From Voacanga thouarsii (taxonomy: Eukaryota; Streptophyta; Magnoliopsida; Gentianales; Apocynaceae): a stretch of DNA of 64,000 bases. Positions 36,421 to 50,900 of this stretch are shown one piece after another. The translations under genes were made by a program, and so were the position numbers. The stretch spans positions 496,001-560,000 of the forward strand of contig JANUWF010001218.1 in the NCBI GenBank assembly GCA_026120185.1, written 5' to 3'. The notes beneath the pieces are model-generated. The model did no database searches, had not been told where the DNA came from, and saw only the letters and a list, made by a program, of their open reading frames with translations. Positions within the stretch are counted from its first letter, which is position 1; every line of letters begins with the position of its first letter.

Positions 36421-39400
36421 ATATGTTGTTAGTGGAAGAAGTACTTGAATATGATGAAAGGGAAAAAGAGATGCTAGAGTTTTATGGGGAAGTTAGAGAA
36501 ATTAAACACTCCTACTGTTTTGGAGAGGAAGTCGATGATACAGCCTTAATGTCCTTAAATGTTGTGGAAGGAAGTAGTATTAACAACTCTATTAGAATTG
36601 AAGGGAGAATAAAGAATAGACTTATATTAATACTAGTTGATACTAGAAGTACACACAGCTTCCTGGATAAGAGAATTGTCAAAGAAATGAATTGGTCATG
36701 TGAGCATATGAAACCTCTATTGATCACTGTTGCTAATGGTAAGAAGTTATAGTGTACAAGAGGATGTAAGGAAGTAAGGTGGAAGATGCAAATAGTTGAG
36801 TTTAAACAAGATTTTAATCTCATCAAACTATATAGGAGTGATATGGTTTTAGGAGTGGATTGGCTAAAGAAATTCAGCTCCATAGTATTTGACTTTGAGA
36901 AGATGAAACTGGCATTTGATCATGATGGGCAACCCTTAGAGCTGAAGGGAAATTCTAGCCAACTACAGCTTAAGGCTGTAGGGAAAAAGGCTATACAAAA
37001 ATTACTAAAGAAAGAGAAGCAAATTTTTATTGGACGGTTGTGCTCTATATCAGCAGAAAAAGTAGAAGTGGTGAAGGAGGAAATAGTTCAGTAGTTGTTG
37101 GATGAGTGTTCAGACATTTTTCAAAAACCACATGGACTTCCACCTCTCAGAAATCATGAACATCAGATTGTACTGCAAGAAGGAGTTGTTCCATTCAATC
37201 AGAAACCTTATAGACTACCACATTTTTAGAAGGGAGAAATGGAAAAAATGGTTAGGGAAATGCTGGCTGAAGGAATTATTAGGCCTAGTTCAAATCCTTA
37301 TTCCTCACCTATCCTTCTGGTTAAGAAGAAAGATGGAACGTGGAGGTTTTATGCAGATTTCAGAAAGCTCAACTCAGTTACAGTTAAGGATAGGTTTCCT
37401 ATCCTTCTAGTTGATGATTTACTTGATGAACTTAAGGAGGCCAGAAATTTTAGTAAGATAGACCTAAGAGCAAGCTATTTTCAGATTAGAATAAAGGAGA
37501 CATATATACAAGAGAGCTTTCAACACACATTTAGGCCACTATGAATTTACAGTCATGCCTTTTGAGCTTACTAATGCCCCAGTTACATTTTCAAGGTCTG
37601 ATGAACAAAGTATTTGGAGGGTTCTTGAGGAAATTCGTACTGATTTTCTTTGATGATATCTTGGTATATAGTGAAGACTGGAATTCCCATTTACAGCAAC
37701 TTAGAACTGTTCTGCACACTCTAAGGGAACATAAGTTGTATGCTAAGGAGAGATAAATGTTCTTTTGCTAAACAACAGGTGGAATATTTAGGGCATGTGA
37801 TTTCAGCTGGAATGGTGAGTATAGATGATGCAAAAATTAAAGATGTTTTGCAGTGGCCTAAACCAGAATCTGTCAAGCAATCAAAGGGATTTCTAGGGCT
37901 CACTAGATATTATAGGAGGCTTATTAAGGGTTATGGGCTGATTAGTAAACCTCTTACTGAATTACTCAAGAAAGATAGTTTCCAATGGAATGGGAAGGCT
38001 GAAGAGGCATTTCAAAAATTCAAGAAGATTATGTGTTCAGCTGAAGTATTAAGGTTACCAAATTTCAACAAACCATTTGTTATTAAAACTGATGCTTGTA
38101 ACCAAGGAATGGGGGCAGTATTAATGCAGGAGGGGCAACCTATAGCCTATTTCAGCAAAGCAATGAGGAACAAAAGTAAAGGACTCTCAACATATGAAAA
38201 GAAACTTATGGTTTTAGTTGCAGCTGTTCAGAAATGGAGACATTATCTAGAAGGAGGACACTTTATCATCATGACTGACCACCAAAGCCTAAGGCATTTG
38301 TTAGATCAGAGGATCCATAATACAGTACAACATAAGTGGTTAACCAAGATGATGTGATTAGATTATGAAGTTCACTACAAGCAGGGTACTGAAAATAAGG
38401 TTGCTGATGCACTCTCAAGGAATGTTCAATTCAATGCTATAACTATTGTGGTACCACAATGGATGGAAGAACTACAAGATATCTACAAAGATGATGAGTA
38501 TGCCTAGGAGAAAATAGCTCAAACCATTATGGAAAAAGATGAACAATTGACTTGCAAGGGGGAAATTTTCAGAATGCATGGTAAATTATATGCTTGAAGT
38601 TCAGGAGAATGAAGGACTGCCATCTTTAAGGAAATGCACCATTCCACCATTGGAGGCCATTCGGGCATAACTACTACTCAGTAAAGGATCAAGAGAATAT
38701 TTTATTGGCCTGGTCTATTAGGAGATGTTAAATAATGGGTGAAAGAGTGTAAAATTTGTCAAAGAAACAAATGGGAACGTACAGCTTATCTAAGATTACT
38801 TCAGCCATTAGAGCTGCCAGAAAAGCGTTTTTCCCAGTTTACTATGGACTTTATAGAAGGATTACCTAAATCACATCACAAGGATACCATTATGGTGGTA
38901 GTAGACGGATTCACCAAATTTTGGTATTTCATAGGACTATCTCATCTATTTACAGCTAAGAAGATTGCTGAGCTCCTATTTGATACTGTCATTAAAATAC
39001 ATGGGATTCCAGATTCAATGATAAGTGATAGAGACAATTTTTGTGAGCCAATTTTGGCAAGAACTTTTCAAACGGATAGGGGTTAAACTCAAACTAAGTT
39101 CAGCCTATCATCCTCAAATAGATGGACAGGCAGAAAGGGTGAATCAGTGTGTAGAAATGTATTTGAGGCATTTTGTAAGCCAAAAACCCCGCAAATAGAG
39201 TGGCTATTTGAGCCAAGCTCAATGGTAGTATAATACTACTTATCATTCTACTATCAAAATGTCTCCATATGAAGCTTTATTTGGTCAAGTCCCTCCATAT
39301 CCAGGTTACTCCTTGGATGGTCACCAGGAAATTCCCTATGACGTTAAGAAGATGTTGGAAGAAAGGAGTAGAATTGATAGAATGTTGAAGGAAAATATCT

Positions 39401-39870
39401 CCCAAGCTAATAATAGAATGAAGCATATGGCTGATAGGCATAGGAAGGAGAGGACCTTTAAAGTTAGGGATTGGGGATTCCTTAAGTCACAACCTTACAG
39501 ACGACACTCATTAGCTCAAAGGAGAAGTATGAAGTTAGCCTCCAAGTATTTTGGGCCTTATCAAGTGACTAAAAAGATTGGAAGGATTGCCTACAAACTC
39601 TTACTTCCTCTGGAACTAAAGTGCATCCAGTTTTTCATGTTACTTTACTGAAGAAGAAAATTAGAGTAGGGAAGTTTGTTCAAGTTGACATGTCACATTT
39701 CAGAAATGATGAGTTCCTGGTAGAACCTACTGCTATCCTACAAAGAAGGCTGGTAAAGAAGGGAAATAAAGCAGCGGTACAATAGCTAATTCAATGGAGT
39801 AATCTCCCAGTTGATGAAGCAACTTGGGAGTATGTAGAAGAAATTAGGAAGAAATGGCTTGAACTGATCC
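36421..39870 (+). pseudogene. Decayed gypsy pol: protease, RT, RNase H, integrase, chromodomain
   Basis: The retropepsin site reads VDTRSTHSF near 36640, where D-S/T-G is expected, so the glycine is lost. Reverse transcriptase at 37239-37760 has YADFRKLNSVTV, KIDLRASYFQIRI and the catalytic FFDDILVYS. RNase H is at about 38070-38360 (IKTDACNQGMGAVLMQEG, MTDHQSLRHLLDQ). Integrase shows a HHCC-type zinc finger at 38630-38770 and a core with TMDFIEGLPKS at about 38840. The C-terminal part (39259-39650) is followed by a chromodomain-like PTAILQRRLVKKG and WEYVEEIRKKW up to 39860. Multiple stops are present. The chromodomain marks a chromovirus, a group that often targets heterochromatin. Confidence 0.9.
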
Positions 39871-39902
39871 TTGAGACAAGGATAATTGTAGGGGAGGGGA
39901 AT

Positions 39903-40275
39903 TTTCATGAGATGATGTTGTGCCTGAATAGCTAGTTAAGCAGAGGAATAAAACGACATCGTCCTAATTAATAGAACGATGGCGTTTGGTGAAGGCGGTT
40001 CAAGTAATCCAACGGTAGATAGAAGAAGCAAGCAGCGGCCATGATCTATTGGGAAGCAACGGTCACATATAAGAAACAGAGAAGCTGTTAAATGCAATTA
40101 GTTATGTTTTGCCAAGCTTTCTGGTATTGTTTAGAGTAGGCTAATTTTCTCCCTTCCCAGATTTCCTTCGATCTTCTGTAACCCTCTTCTTCTCTTTCAC
40201 TGTAATTCTCAATTCAATCAATAGACGTTACCTTTTCTCTTCATTTCTTCACAAATTCTGGGTTGGTTCTTGACA
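39903..40275 (+). repeat. 3' LTR of the gypsy element
   Basis: 373 bp, pairing with 34879-35251. Its first bases read TTTTCATGAG where the 5' LTR has TGTTATGAG, so the initial TG is mutated; the end is TTCTTGACA. Confidence 0.9.
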
Positions 40276-40280
40276 CATTA

Positions 40281-43200
40281 ACTTAAGTAATTACCTCAAA
40301 AATTTTATTGAGTTACCAGCCATGCATAAAATAAGGAAATCAAGAAAATCCCCTAACACACTAGCAGAAATTCAAAATTCACTCCAAATAACTGGAAAAA
40401 AAATTCAATATAAAGCTGTATGAATTATTCAATCAGATGGAGAAAACACAGATTATAAATCCATCACCTGAAATTTTTTCCACGATAAATTCTTTAAAAA
40501 TTGAACTTACCTGATTGCATGAAGCCCCACATTAAGAGCCCAAAAATTTAAACTTTTTCTTCAGATTGCTTCACCCTCTACTATCTTTGCTTCTTGCTCC
40601 TTCAAATCACGTATGAATACAAGTGTATTACTCTAGCTGGATGGCCGGGTGAGGATGGGGGTGGCGGAGGTGGTGAGCGTGAATGTAGTGGAGTGGACTA
40701 TGAGGAAAGGACGTATAGGCATTTGGGGAAGGAAAGGAGGTGAACGGTGATGGTGTTTTACCCAAAAAGATTGTAATTGTTGGTGGTAAAGAAGGTAACT
40801 GCCCTTGGTTTTTTTAAAAGATGGAAATTTTATTTTCTTCTGGAAACTCACGATTGTTTTTCCAGTGGTAAAGGAGGTGGACGGGCGGTGGTAATTTTTC
40901 CGGTGGCAAAATTGCTGCATAAATTTCGTACCGGCCCCAAATTCAAATGTCACATTCTAATTTTTTACATATAAAACTTCTCGTATGGTAATTCAATTGG
41001 TCAAAAACACTCCTTATCTTTACTGTATTATTATATTTAATTCACATTTCTATCTAATAATGTATAAAATAAACAAAACAATTTCTTTTAAACATATATA
41101 GTTTGCTAACATATTAGATGAAGATAATATGTTAGCATTAAATTCATTTTTTAAATAAAAAAATCAATATATATAATTTTATTACGTTATTAAAAAATAA
41201 AACAATATATACATAAATATAAAATTCACCGTTAAAAAATCATTTTCACTTCAGAATTATCTTTTCTTCTTGTCTTCCTCTTTGAAGACAAAAGAGATTA
41301 TTCGACATCCTCGTTGCACATGTCCCCAAGGGCAGAGCCTCATATTGTATTATATCTTAAGTACAATAGAAAATATAGTTCTCATCTAAAGTGCAGTTGC
41401 AACTTAGACCACGAGATGCTTTAAGTTTCAATAGTATCCACTTATTACTAATTTATTCCCCTATTATTAATTCATAGTTCGCAAAAGTAACTAAAAAATA
41501 GTATGATCTATGAAACTATGTCCCATTTACAGCTTCACTGAATTGATTTTCTGGCGGCAACAAAAACTTTTGGATTCAATCCCAGGAACCAAATGGAACC
41601 TAAGATTCTGTTGCATAGTTTTCTTCTTTTTTTTTTTTAACTTTTACTGAATCAATTTTATGGATTTCTTTTTTTTCTAAATAATATTTTTTGCTAAATA
41701 TTTTATGGATTTCATTTGGGGAATATGAATCAACTAACCAAGTTTATTGTTTTTACTCTGTACAGTGGTAAAAGAATGAAAAAAATTTACTTTGTCATTT
41801 CAAGTACAGTCAAAATCTCATATTATCATTCGATTTCATTTTAAATCTAATTACTATTTAAATTATGATTTTTTCTAAATTATCATCTCAGCACCTTCGA
41901 CCGTTAAATAAATTAATCAACACAATAAATTAAATAGAAGTCAATGTAAATGTCTTATATAACCAATTCGAAGAATAAAAAGTCTAAATTTTTTAAATTA
42001 AATTAAATTTAGTTAGTTCAATCACATTGTATTTTTTTTCAAATTTATATTTATGAACAATTGAGCTTTTTTATTTTTTAAATTAGTTAGATGAGAAATT
42101 TATATTATTTTTATTTAATTTACTATATTGACTAATTTAATTAATGTTTAGAAGTACTTGGATGACAATTTGAAAAAAATTATAATTTAAATAGTAATTA
42201 GATTAAAAATAAAATTCATATGAAAATCTTAACTATACTTAGGATGACAAAGTGAATTTTTTCCTAAAAAATATGCTACATATACCTTAAGGTATAGAAG
42301 AATAATCCTTGCATTTCGATTAGTAAATTGTTATTTTTCACATGATCTTGTATTATTATTTATATTCTGTTAATAAGTTATTTTAATTATATCTATATAA
42401 GGGAGTAAGAAAAAAAAATTCTAAAGTCATAATATAAGTATTTGGCACTAAATAAAGATTCAATAATTTTAAATATAATAATCACACATTCGCGTAAAAT
42501 ATTGTAATACGAGACTTACAAAAATGATGTAGCATAAAGTTTTAGATAACATTGCTAAAAAATGGCCAAATGACTGTCCTTATTGTTGTGTTAAAATTGC
42601 CAATCATTTTATGAAATTCATCTATATTTGATTTAAGCTCTTCCATAGGTAAAATTGAACTAATCAACCCCTCTACGGGGAATAATAATCCATGCCAAAT
42701 AAGAAAAAAAAAAAATCTCTTTTGCCGGAGGTGGATCAATGATAGAAATTATTTTTACTCAGGATCGGCGGCTGATCCATGTCTAATCAATTAGTATAGA
42801 TTTGTTCCATTGCCAATCGCAGCAATTTTAGTGGTATTTTTATAGTACAAACAAAGCAATTTTCTTCATTTTTCATAATGTAAAAGACTATTTTTTTTAT
42901 TTTCCTCTTATATATAAAAAGAAATACTACTTATAAAGACTCGATTTTCATAAATTACTTAATTTTTGTTGTGCCAAACATTATCCAACGAGGACAAGAA
43001 CGAGAAGAAATATGCATCAATGCAGACAAAACAACATTGTTGTAGCATATATCAAGAACCATTCTCTTGTTTGAATACGGCCCTCGAATATATACAATTT
43101 TTGGCATTTTAAGTTTCACTTTGTGAAAGATACTGCCGAAGATCGTTAATGATCATTTGGCCATCAACATCACAGAATGAAGAAGACAATGTTGAGAAAT

Positions 43201-44368
43201 AACTCACTGAATTCCAAGCATGAGTGAGAAGAAGACGATCTTCCCAACTTATTTCTTATCACCTTCATATTTGCAATGTCCAAATATTTGTTGGGAGGAA
43301 TATTTGATTTGATTGGGAAGGGAAAGTTTGAAAACGCAATTTATGAATTTAACACTATTTGTATAGTGGTATTTAATATTTATTTTCACTCTGTCAGAAA
43401 TAAATATATCATATTATCAATTATTATTACTTATAGCATTTACAATTCCACAACATTCATTAATTAAGGGAAAATCGAGGATTTGTCATCACATCTTAAA
43501 TGGTGATGATTGAGGATACGATTTATGTATGTAATAATATTTATAATAATTATTCGTTATTTATTTTTATTATAGACTCATATTAAAATAAATATCTCGA
43601 ATTGTCATCGAATATTGAAATTTTACTTTTGTGAAGGGGAGATCTACAAAGGATTGGTGGAAATTGGATGGATTTGGAGATACTACTTGTTCTTTATTGA
43701 GAAAAGAAACTTTTATTTCTCTAACATGGGTTTTGGATTGGATGGTTTTCCAGTCTAAACTAGCTGCAAAATAGAATCCAAAATCCTTCAACTTGCATGC
43801 AAAAACAAACAAACTCATAGTTTCTATAATTCAAAGAATTACTCCAGCTAGTTTTTTTTAATCAACTTATAAGTTTATTTGTCCCTATACAAAAACTCCT
43901 CCATAAAACATACTTTTATGTGAGATCTGCTACCTTTGCACCATCTGGCAGGATAAAACCTTTAGAGGACAACCTAATAATCTGTCCAATAGAACTTTCT
44001 AATCCCTTCTGCCGATCCATCTCAAGAATCAGGGACGGAGATTAGAAATTTTATTTTTCCCTTAAAAAAAATAAATTAAAAAAACCCTTGAATATTACCT
44101 TTCATCCATCAAAAAAAATTCAAAATTTCTCTAATATATCTTTTTATATAATTTGTCCTCCCAATTTCAAGTTCTTAATTCTGTCCCTATCAAGAATATG
44201 ATTCTCAAATTATAAAATATGACTATTGTATAATAAAGTTTTGATTCCATCATTAAAAGTAGATAGTTAATAGATTAAATTGCATTTGTAGGAGTGTAGT
44301 AAAAAATTATTTAATATGTGGAGTCAGATAGAATTTAATATGGAGTTAAAAAGATAAAATATAATATG

Positions 44369-44408
<40 letters not shown>

Positions 44409-44772
44409 ATAAAAATATATAAAATAATAATTTTTCAAATTAAAGTGATTTTGAATTATGATGGGAGTTCCAATCCAAATACACCATTAAACTCAGTGTT
44501 TATATAGAGTTCATATGTTTGTAAATAATGCTCTTTTTAAATTTAATTATGAAAAAAAAATTAGCAACAAACTCATCCTACAAAACAAAATAAAAGTATT
44601 GGTAGTGTATCGGCAGCCCAAGACACAAAACTTTAAAGAAATGATTTCAAAGTTTGAACGACAATTTCAGTCTGCCAAACGGCATAGAAGAAGTATCTTA
44701 ATGCTGCCGATTTGCATGTTGGTTCCAATTGATACCAGAATAAGTTGCCATAAAGACAACCTTAGCGACCGG
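40281..44772. other. Intergenic AT-rich DNA between the gypsy element and the dioxygenase gene
   Basis: No gene is recognised. A somewhat GC-richer patch at 40620-40950 holds an open minus-strand frame (40953-40633) without family features. The rest is AT-rich, with stops in all frames and a TA microsatellite at 44373-44402. The last 400 bases should include the promoter of the dioxygenase gene. Confidence 0.55.
44373..44402. repeat. (TA)n microsatellite
   Basis: An uninterrupted TA run of about 15 units, roughly 480 bp upstream of the dioxygenase start codon. Confidence 0.92.
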
Positions 44773-44780
44773 TATATAAA
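44773..44780 (+). promoter_or_regulatory. TATA box of the dioxygenase gene
   Basis: TATATAAA lies 77 bp upstream of the chosen ATG (44857). A start of transcription about 30 bp further down would give a 5' UTR of about 50 nt. Its position argues against the longer upstream open frame being translated. Confidence 0.65.
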
Positions 44781-44856
44781 CCCCTCACTTCTCAGTCATG
44801 ATGCCATACGTCTAACTAAACTCAGCAATTCAGAGAAATCAAATTTTGCTGTAGAA

Positions 44857-46827
44857 ATGGAGTACACTTGCATGGATTTCAAGGTGGGGAAATGTGAAGG
44901 AGCAAAGTTGGTGGATGGTGAAACCATGCCATTGTTGTTACGGCCACCAGTGCCTGGCAAGAATGACTTGGAGTCATTGCTTGAGGCTCTGAAGAAAAAC
45001 AAGGACTGGTTTGAGCAGATGATAATCAAGAACAGTGCTGTTCTTCTTCGAGGATTCAATGTGAGGAATGCCCAAGGCTTCAATGAGATCGTGGAGACCT
45101 TTGGATGGGAGGACATGCGTTATGTTGGTCCAGCACCTAGAACGCATATTTACAAGAGAATATGGACGGCCAATGAGGGTCCCCTCTCTGAGTTTATATA
45201 CTACCACCATGAGATGGTTCTGGTGAGTATATATTATCTTCTTGTTATTCTGTTTTTTTCGTGGAAATAGCTGATAAGTTGCATTAATGAATATTCATGC
45301 TCACTTCTTTCCAGAATTTCCTAAAGGGATCATATTTTTTTTGTCCAACATTTTTCAGCTCTTCAAATGATTTATAGTGTTCACAAATCATGTTTTGCAA
45401 ACTAATGAACAGATTTTAGTCAGGCCTGAAAGAACTTAGCTAGGAGCAGCAGATTCCTTTAACATTATGGGTCGGGATACAGTTCAATCCATAAATCTAG
45501 AAGCCTGGCAAGATGTCTGAGAGAGATTCTTTCAAAATGAAAGGGCAGAGTAGATAGTGAAAGGAATAATCCTGCAATGTTTGGTAATTTTCTTTTTGGG
45601 ATTTATCTCCCATATGGCATCTCTATGGTAACTTGAAATTTGGTCAAGTAGTTTCAGGCTTTCAGCGGCAATCATCACTTGCATCACACAACAGAAGGCT
45701 TCATTTTGACCCACAGAATTTGCAGATTAAATACAATAATGGCAGTTTATATCTATCCTTATCCTTACTCTTGGCAAATTTGTCTCTCTTCTTATGTAGT
45801 ACTTATGAAACAACTATAGAATCTCTGGCTATCAAGTTTCATACTTTACATCACAGAAGTTTTACTGAAGTACTTCCAATCTCTAAAATATGGGTCAAGT
45901 AATCACTCATGTTAACACATCTTTTGAACAGTTTTGTTTAACAGCAAGAGTGGACTCTATAATAATTTGATATTGTTAACCAGATCAAGGAATCACCCGG
46001 AAAGGTTATTCTGTTCTGTGAAATTCCTCCACCTGAAGGAGGAGAGACACCATTTGTGCCAAGCTTCCGAGTGACCGAAAGGATGCTAGAGGAGTTCCCA
46101 GAGTGGGTGGAAGAACTTGAAAGCAAAGGTCTGAAGTACACCTTCATGGCACCTAGTAATAACAATACTTCTTCCATGAGAGGGAGAGGTTGGGAGGATG
46201 CTTTTGGAACCTCAGATCGTGCAGAAGCCGAAAAAAGGTATACAAAGTCCTCTTTCTCTTGGCTGCAGAAGCATTTGCAATAGGGTAATACTAGTCTAAA
46301 TTTCTAATGCTGAAGTGGTTATACCAGCAAAGACATTTAGACAAAATTTTGGTACATACAACTATCATATCACTTTCAGGATAGCTTAGTGTCATATACC
46401 ACAAGTTACGTCGGCAGTGGGAAAACCATTGTATATAATTTTATGAACTTATTATTAGATGCGTTACAAAATTCATTGTAGGGCCAAGGCTTTGGGGATG
46501 GAGATGGAGTGGCTTCCAAATGGTGGGGTGAAGACAATCTTGGGTCCAAGACCTCTAACAAGGGTATTTAAAGGAAGAAAAGGGAGAAGAATGTGGTTCA
46601 ACACCTTGGTTGGTATGTATGGGAAGGAGCACAGCTCTGCAACAATGGCAGATGGAACTGAGATTCCAGAAAATGCAGTAAAGAGATGTGAAGAAATCAT
46701 TGAAGAAGAAAGCATCCAATTCAAGTGGGAAAAAGGGGATGTACTTTTCTTTGATAACATGGCTTTGCTTCATGGAAGAAGGCCTTCTCTTCCTCCAAGA
46801 AGAGTCCTGGTTACTGTAACCAAATAG
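44857..46827 (+). CDS. TauD-like Fe(II)/2-oxoglutarate dioxygenase (clavaminate synthase-like), 321 aa, 3 exons
   Basis: Exons 44857-45222, 45984-46237 and 46482-46827 (966 nt, GT-AG junctions, phases agree). The product matches the plant clavaminate synthase-like family of At3g21360, a TauD-fold enzyme that couples 2-oxoglutarate oxidation to an unknown substrate. The iron site is complete: H117-x-E119 in YYHHEMVL and H304 in LLHGRRP. An Arg for 2-oxoglutarate follows at R313/R314 (PPRRVL). Other family marks are GAVLLRGF-like AVLLRGFNV, APRTHIYKR, EIPPPEGGETPFV and WFNTLVGMYG. The frame is open 114 codons further upstream, but a TATA box lies inside that stretch and it lacks family similarity, so Met at 44857 is chosen. 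It converges on DCP5. The substrate cannot be read from sequence. Confidence 0.92.
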
Positions 46828-47982
46828 ACACAATCAACCTATGCTGCAACTCCTGAGATGTACCAAGAATTGATCACTGCCTGGAACAAAGCAAGCCATT
46901 ATTAATAAGTCATTTACATAGTTGGAGTTCACCCGAGCTATGTTATATGTAAATGATATAATAAGTTGAATATTAATTCTGTGTTGTACTAGTGAATAAT
47001 AGAATTCGTCCAGATTTATTATGGTTCTTTTCCTCCAATCAGATATGCTATTTGCTGAGAAATCCAATCTTGAATTCAATTACAATTATGAAAACTAAAT
47101 GAGATGTGGTAAGTAATTACTGAAAACTCCAATGCGTTCCAAGATTGGATTTCTACAAGCCTTTATATGTTTTTATATCACGTCTGAATTTCAAGAATGC
47201 ACCAAAATAATATTTTAAATTAAAAATAAATATTTAAATATATACTTATATAATAATATATCTAGAGTAATTCGAACTTGGATCGACCCATATGTGATCC
47301 GTGTCAATGACAAAGACAATGGAAGTGTACAAAGCTATTGTTGTACGCTAATGACAAATTCTAATATTAAGCTATGTTTATCATAGCCCCCCTAACACAA
47401 AAAACCCATCACTACTGTATTGTACGTTATCTTTGATAAATGATGCATATGTAATATTTGGCTCACAATAGAGCGTGGGGGTGCACGGGGTATAGAACAA
47501 ATACTTCAAAAGTGAAGCATTTATTTTTATTTTTATTTTTTTTAGTATAAGGGAAAGAGAAGACATATTAAGTTGCTTCATCATCTTATACAGGGGCAAA
47601 CACTCCTCACCCAAATAAGTCGAGGCACTGAGAGTATTTACATACGAAAGAGAGACAAGAACACAAAGCAAAGGGAACTAACCCTTCCATCATCTAGTCC
47701 CCTTTGGTTTTACAGCCTTTTATTTGCAAGGGAAGTTTTCTTGTTCAAAATTCAAAATCCAAAGACTTGAATATTGAAGAGATTTCCAAATATCTCAAAA
47801 ACTTCATATTCTATTTAACACAACAAACACAACCAATCAAGGGGTCAATGAGTATATCCTAATCTTATTTTTTAGCAACAAGATAAGATGCACAATCATT
47901 ACAACGCATAGCAGTAAAATAATTCCTTTCACAACGGACGCTGCAGCTACAATTCAGCTCCAGAAAACAGCACAGTACACTT
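46828..47982. other. Convergent 3' region between the dioxygenase and DCP5
   Basis: It holds the 3' UTR of the dioxygenase (to roughly 47100) and that of DCP5 (from roughly 47600 to 47982 on the minus strand). The AT-rich core between 47180 and 47400 has no features. The overlapping frames at 47381-47770 show no family signature. Confidence 0.55.
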
Positions 47983-50900
47983 CTAGGAAGCACGACTTGA
48001 CACACCTCGACCACGGCCCCTAGGAACATAGCCATAGCTATAACCTCCTCTTCCATGGTAAGAACCACGAGACCGACCACCACGATAAGAGCCCCGACCT
48101 CCTCGACCACCCCGGTACCTCGAAAAGTCTCCAAATGTCTGCAGCCATTGAAAAAAAATAAGTAAGCGAACAAGGAAGCTGAACGTTGATCCGTATAATG
48201 ACAGACATACCTCTGCGTCAATCTTCATCTGCTCTGAGAACCTAGTCCTTCCATGATTTTGGTCATTATCAACAGCGTTTGATGAAAGAGAATCAAAAAA
48301 GTCATCCTTGTTATAAACAGGCTGTTGAATAGAAGACAAGTTGAAACATTAATATAGGATTTTTTTCCTCCCCCCAGCACCAAATAAAGTGCGAATATGT
48401 GAGACATGAGAGAATCACCTTGACATCTATCTTTGGCAACTCAGTATCATATTCATCTTGATAATCATCTTCGTCACTGTCATTTAGATTCCCTTCTTTC
48501 TCCTTTTTATTTTTGCCAAGATGACCCCATACTTCATCCTTATTGAATTTTTCATTCATAGCCTCAAAGTCAAAATCTTCAGCAAATTTTGTCACTGGAC
48601 GGGTAATCTGCAACACTAAACAGTCAGTGCCCCAGTTTTAACACTGGAATTGAAGTCAAATTTCTAAAGAATATAGGAAAAGGCCTCATCAAAACAAATG
48701 GTGTCTGAAAATATACTAAGATGCATGCGTTAGAAATGAAAAGCATAATCAAAGCAAGATTTTCTATGCTTCTGGTTGGTAAAAGATTTTGAACAAGTAG
48801 AAAGCAGAAATTCATCAAAAGCTCCTTCTATATAAGTAGATGGAAGGGAGAGAACAGAGACATAATGAATATGTAGTCATTTGTCGAAAAATTTGAACGT
48901 AATATGATTATAAAATTAGAAACTGTTTAAAGGTCAAAAAGACAAAACAATTTATGCGAACAATATACTATAGATTAAAGTGAATGATTACCCCAAATCC
49001 TCTTCCTCCACGACCCCTATAATTGTGACGTGCATGGAAAGGAGCTCCATTTGGCTAACAAGGAAAATAGACAAAGCATTAGTTATTTTCAACTGTTGAA
49101 AATCAATGAAGTTGGACAACTCTGGAGTCTGGAGTAAAATTAGGAACCTAGTACCATACACAGTACACACAACACAATGGCAAAGCAATGTACTTTTTTT
49201 TTATTATTATTTTCCTTAGATAAACAGAGTGGGGAATGTAAATGAGCAAAACAAAGAAAACAAGACAAATGAAATGTAAATATCAAAATGTCCACAAGGA
49301 TAAACACAGCTTCCAAAATCTGAAAATCCACATGATTTAGAATCAGAAAGACTTTTTTTTTCCTCCCCTTTTTTCATGTAATTACAATGAAATTTCTTCA
49401 TCAAAGACAAGAATAAATGTTCCAAATTCCCTAATACAAAAAACAATCTGAAAAACCCAAGTCCAAAGATGCACACAGAGCCAAGTCCAATAATACACAG
49501 CGCACCAAATGGGCCATCACAGTTCATATGGATAGCTCTCTGATAAAAGAAATATTTAATCTTTGCCCACCAACCAAAAATGCAGTAACAGCAATCTCTA
49601 TTGGTTTATCTACAAACATAATTTATCTCAAAATAGACGAAAAAGAGGGGGGGGGGTTAGTGAACTCTTTAGGTTGGCAGTATGGGAAAATGAACTTCAG
49701 TGACCACCAAGCACATAAAAGATAAAAAAATTTTAACCACGCAGAAAATGATAATTTCACCTCAACTCAAAATGCATTTTGACACTGTCTGTGTTGATAA
49801 TTTTAAATAGAAAAGGCAATTTATCAAATGAAGTTCAACCATCGGGGACAAAAATTCATTTTGGGTGTTGTTGGGGGGCTATAACAAGACATGTATTATA
49901 GGGTAATATTATAAATTTTACAAAATTTTTGAGCTGCAAAATGTTAAATTCATAGTTTTTTTTTTTTTTTAATTGAAATTTTCTCTATGAAAAAAGGCCC
50001 TTTTTTTTTGTGTTCTTGTTGCTTTTGTGGTGGGGGTGGGTGATGGGGGTGAGTGACGGGCAACTAAAAAAAATGAATAGCAGAAAAAGAAAATGAATCT
50101 CTATGGAAGATAAGCACCTTGTGGGTCCGTGCAGGTGGTGGCAAAGGCAAAATGGGGGGCTGAGCTCCTGAAACGGGAGCAGGTGGCTCTGGTGATGGAG
50201 TTGTTGAAACTTGAACAACCTCAACATCCTTTTGAGCTGTTTGGGAAGTTTGATTTAAGGAGACAGAAGCTTGTCCAGACTGCAAGAGCTGGCCTGGAGT
50301 TACCAGCAGAGGTGTAGATGTATCTACTAAAATTGAGCTAGATGAACCAGCAACTGAGGTCATAGACTGAGATATACTTTGATTTTGCAAGACTGGAGCA
50401 GGAACAATACTAGATTTGCTAGAGATAGAAGGCGCAACTGCATTCAAATCCTGGCCTGATGTCATCAAGGGGGATAATGATGGTAAGGTAGCACTAGATG
50501 ACATGGAAGTAACAGAAACAGAAGCCTTATTCAACACTAAGCTAGATGTATCAGAGGCCAGTGTTGCAGACTGCATTGGAGGGACAGTAAGAGGTAAAGT
50601 TGAAGCAGGCAGAGAGGAAGAGGAACTAAGTGAACTAGTGGTGGTGGGAACCAAGGGAGAAGGATATTCTGGCAAGTTTGAACCGGGCAGGCTTGACGCT
50701 CCAACTGGTAAAGATGTGTTGAAACCAGAATATTGCATTTGCTGCATGGAAGGAGGCATTGAAAGCCCAGGTGGTGGCCGAAGTAAGGATTGCTGGTGCA
50801 TTTGAGGTAACCCATTTGGTGTGCCATAAAATCCTTGCCAGTACATTGGCATTGCAAGACCAGTACCGTTTGCATTTGGAGGAGGAGACGGCCCCCAGGA

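Larger units (their letters stand above)
34879..40275 (+). mobile_element. Ty3/gypsy chromovirus-type LTR retrotransposon
   Basis: LTRs of equal length (373 bp; 34879-35251 and 39903-40275) are flanked by the 5-bp target duplication CATTA (34874-34878 and 40276-40280). The primer-binding site TGGTATCAGAGC follows the 5' LTR at 35255 and fits initiator methionine tRNA. A polypurine tract AGGGGAGGGGAA precedes the 3' LTR. Internal order is gag, protease, reverse transcriptase, RNase H, integrase, chromodomain-like end, which is the Ty3/gypsy order. Stops and frameshifts make it defective. Confidence 0.95.
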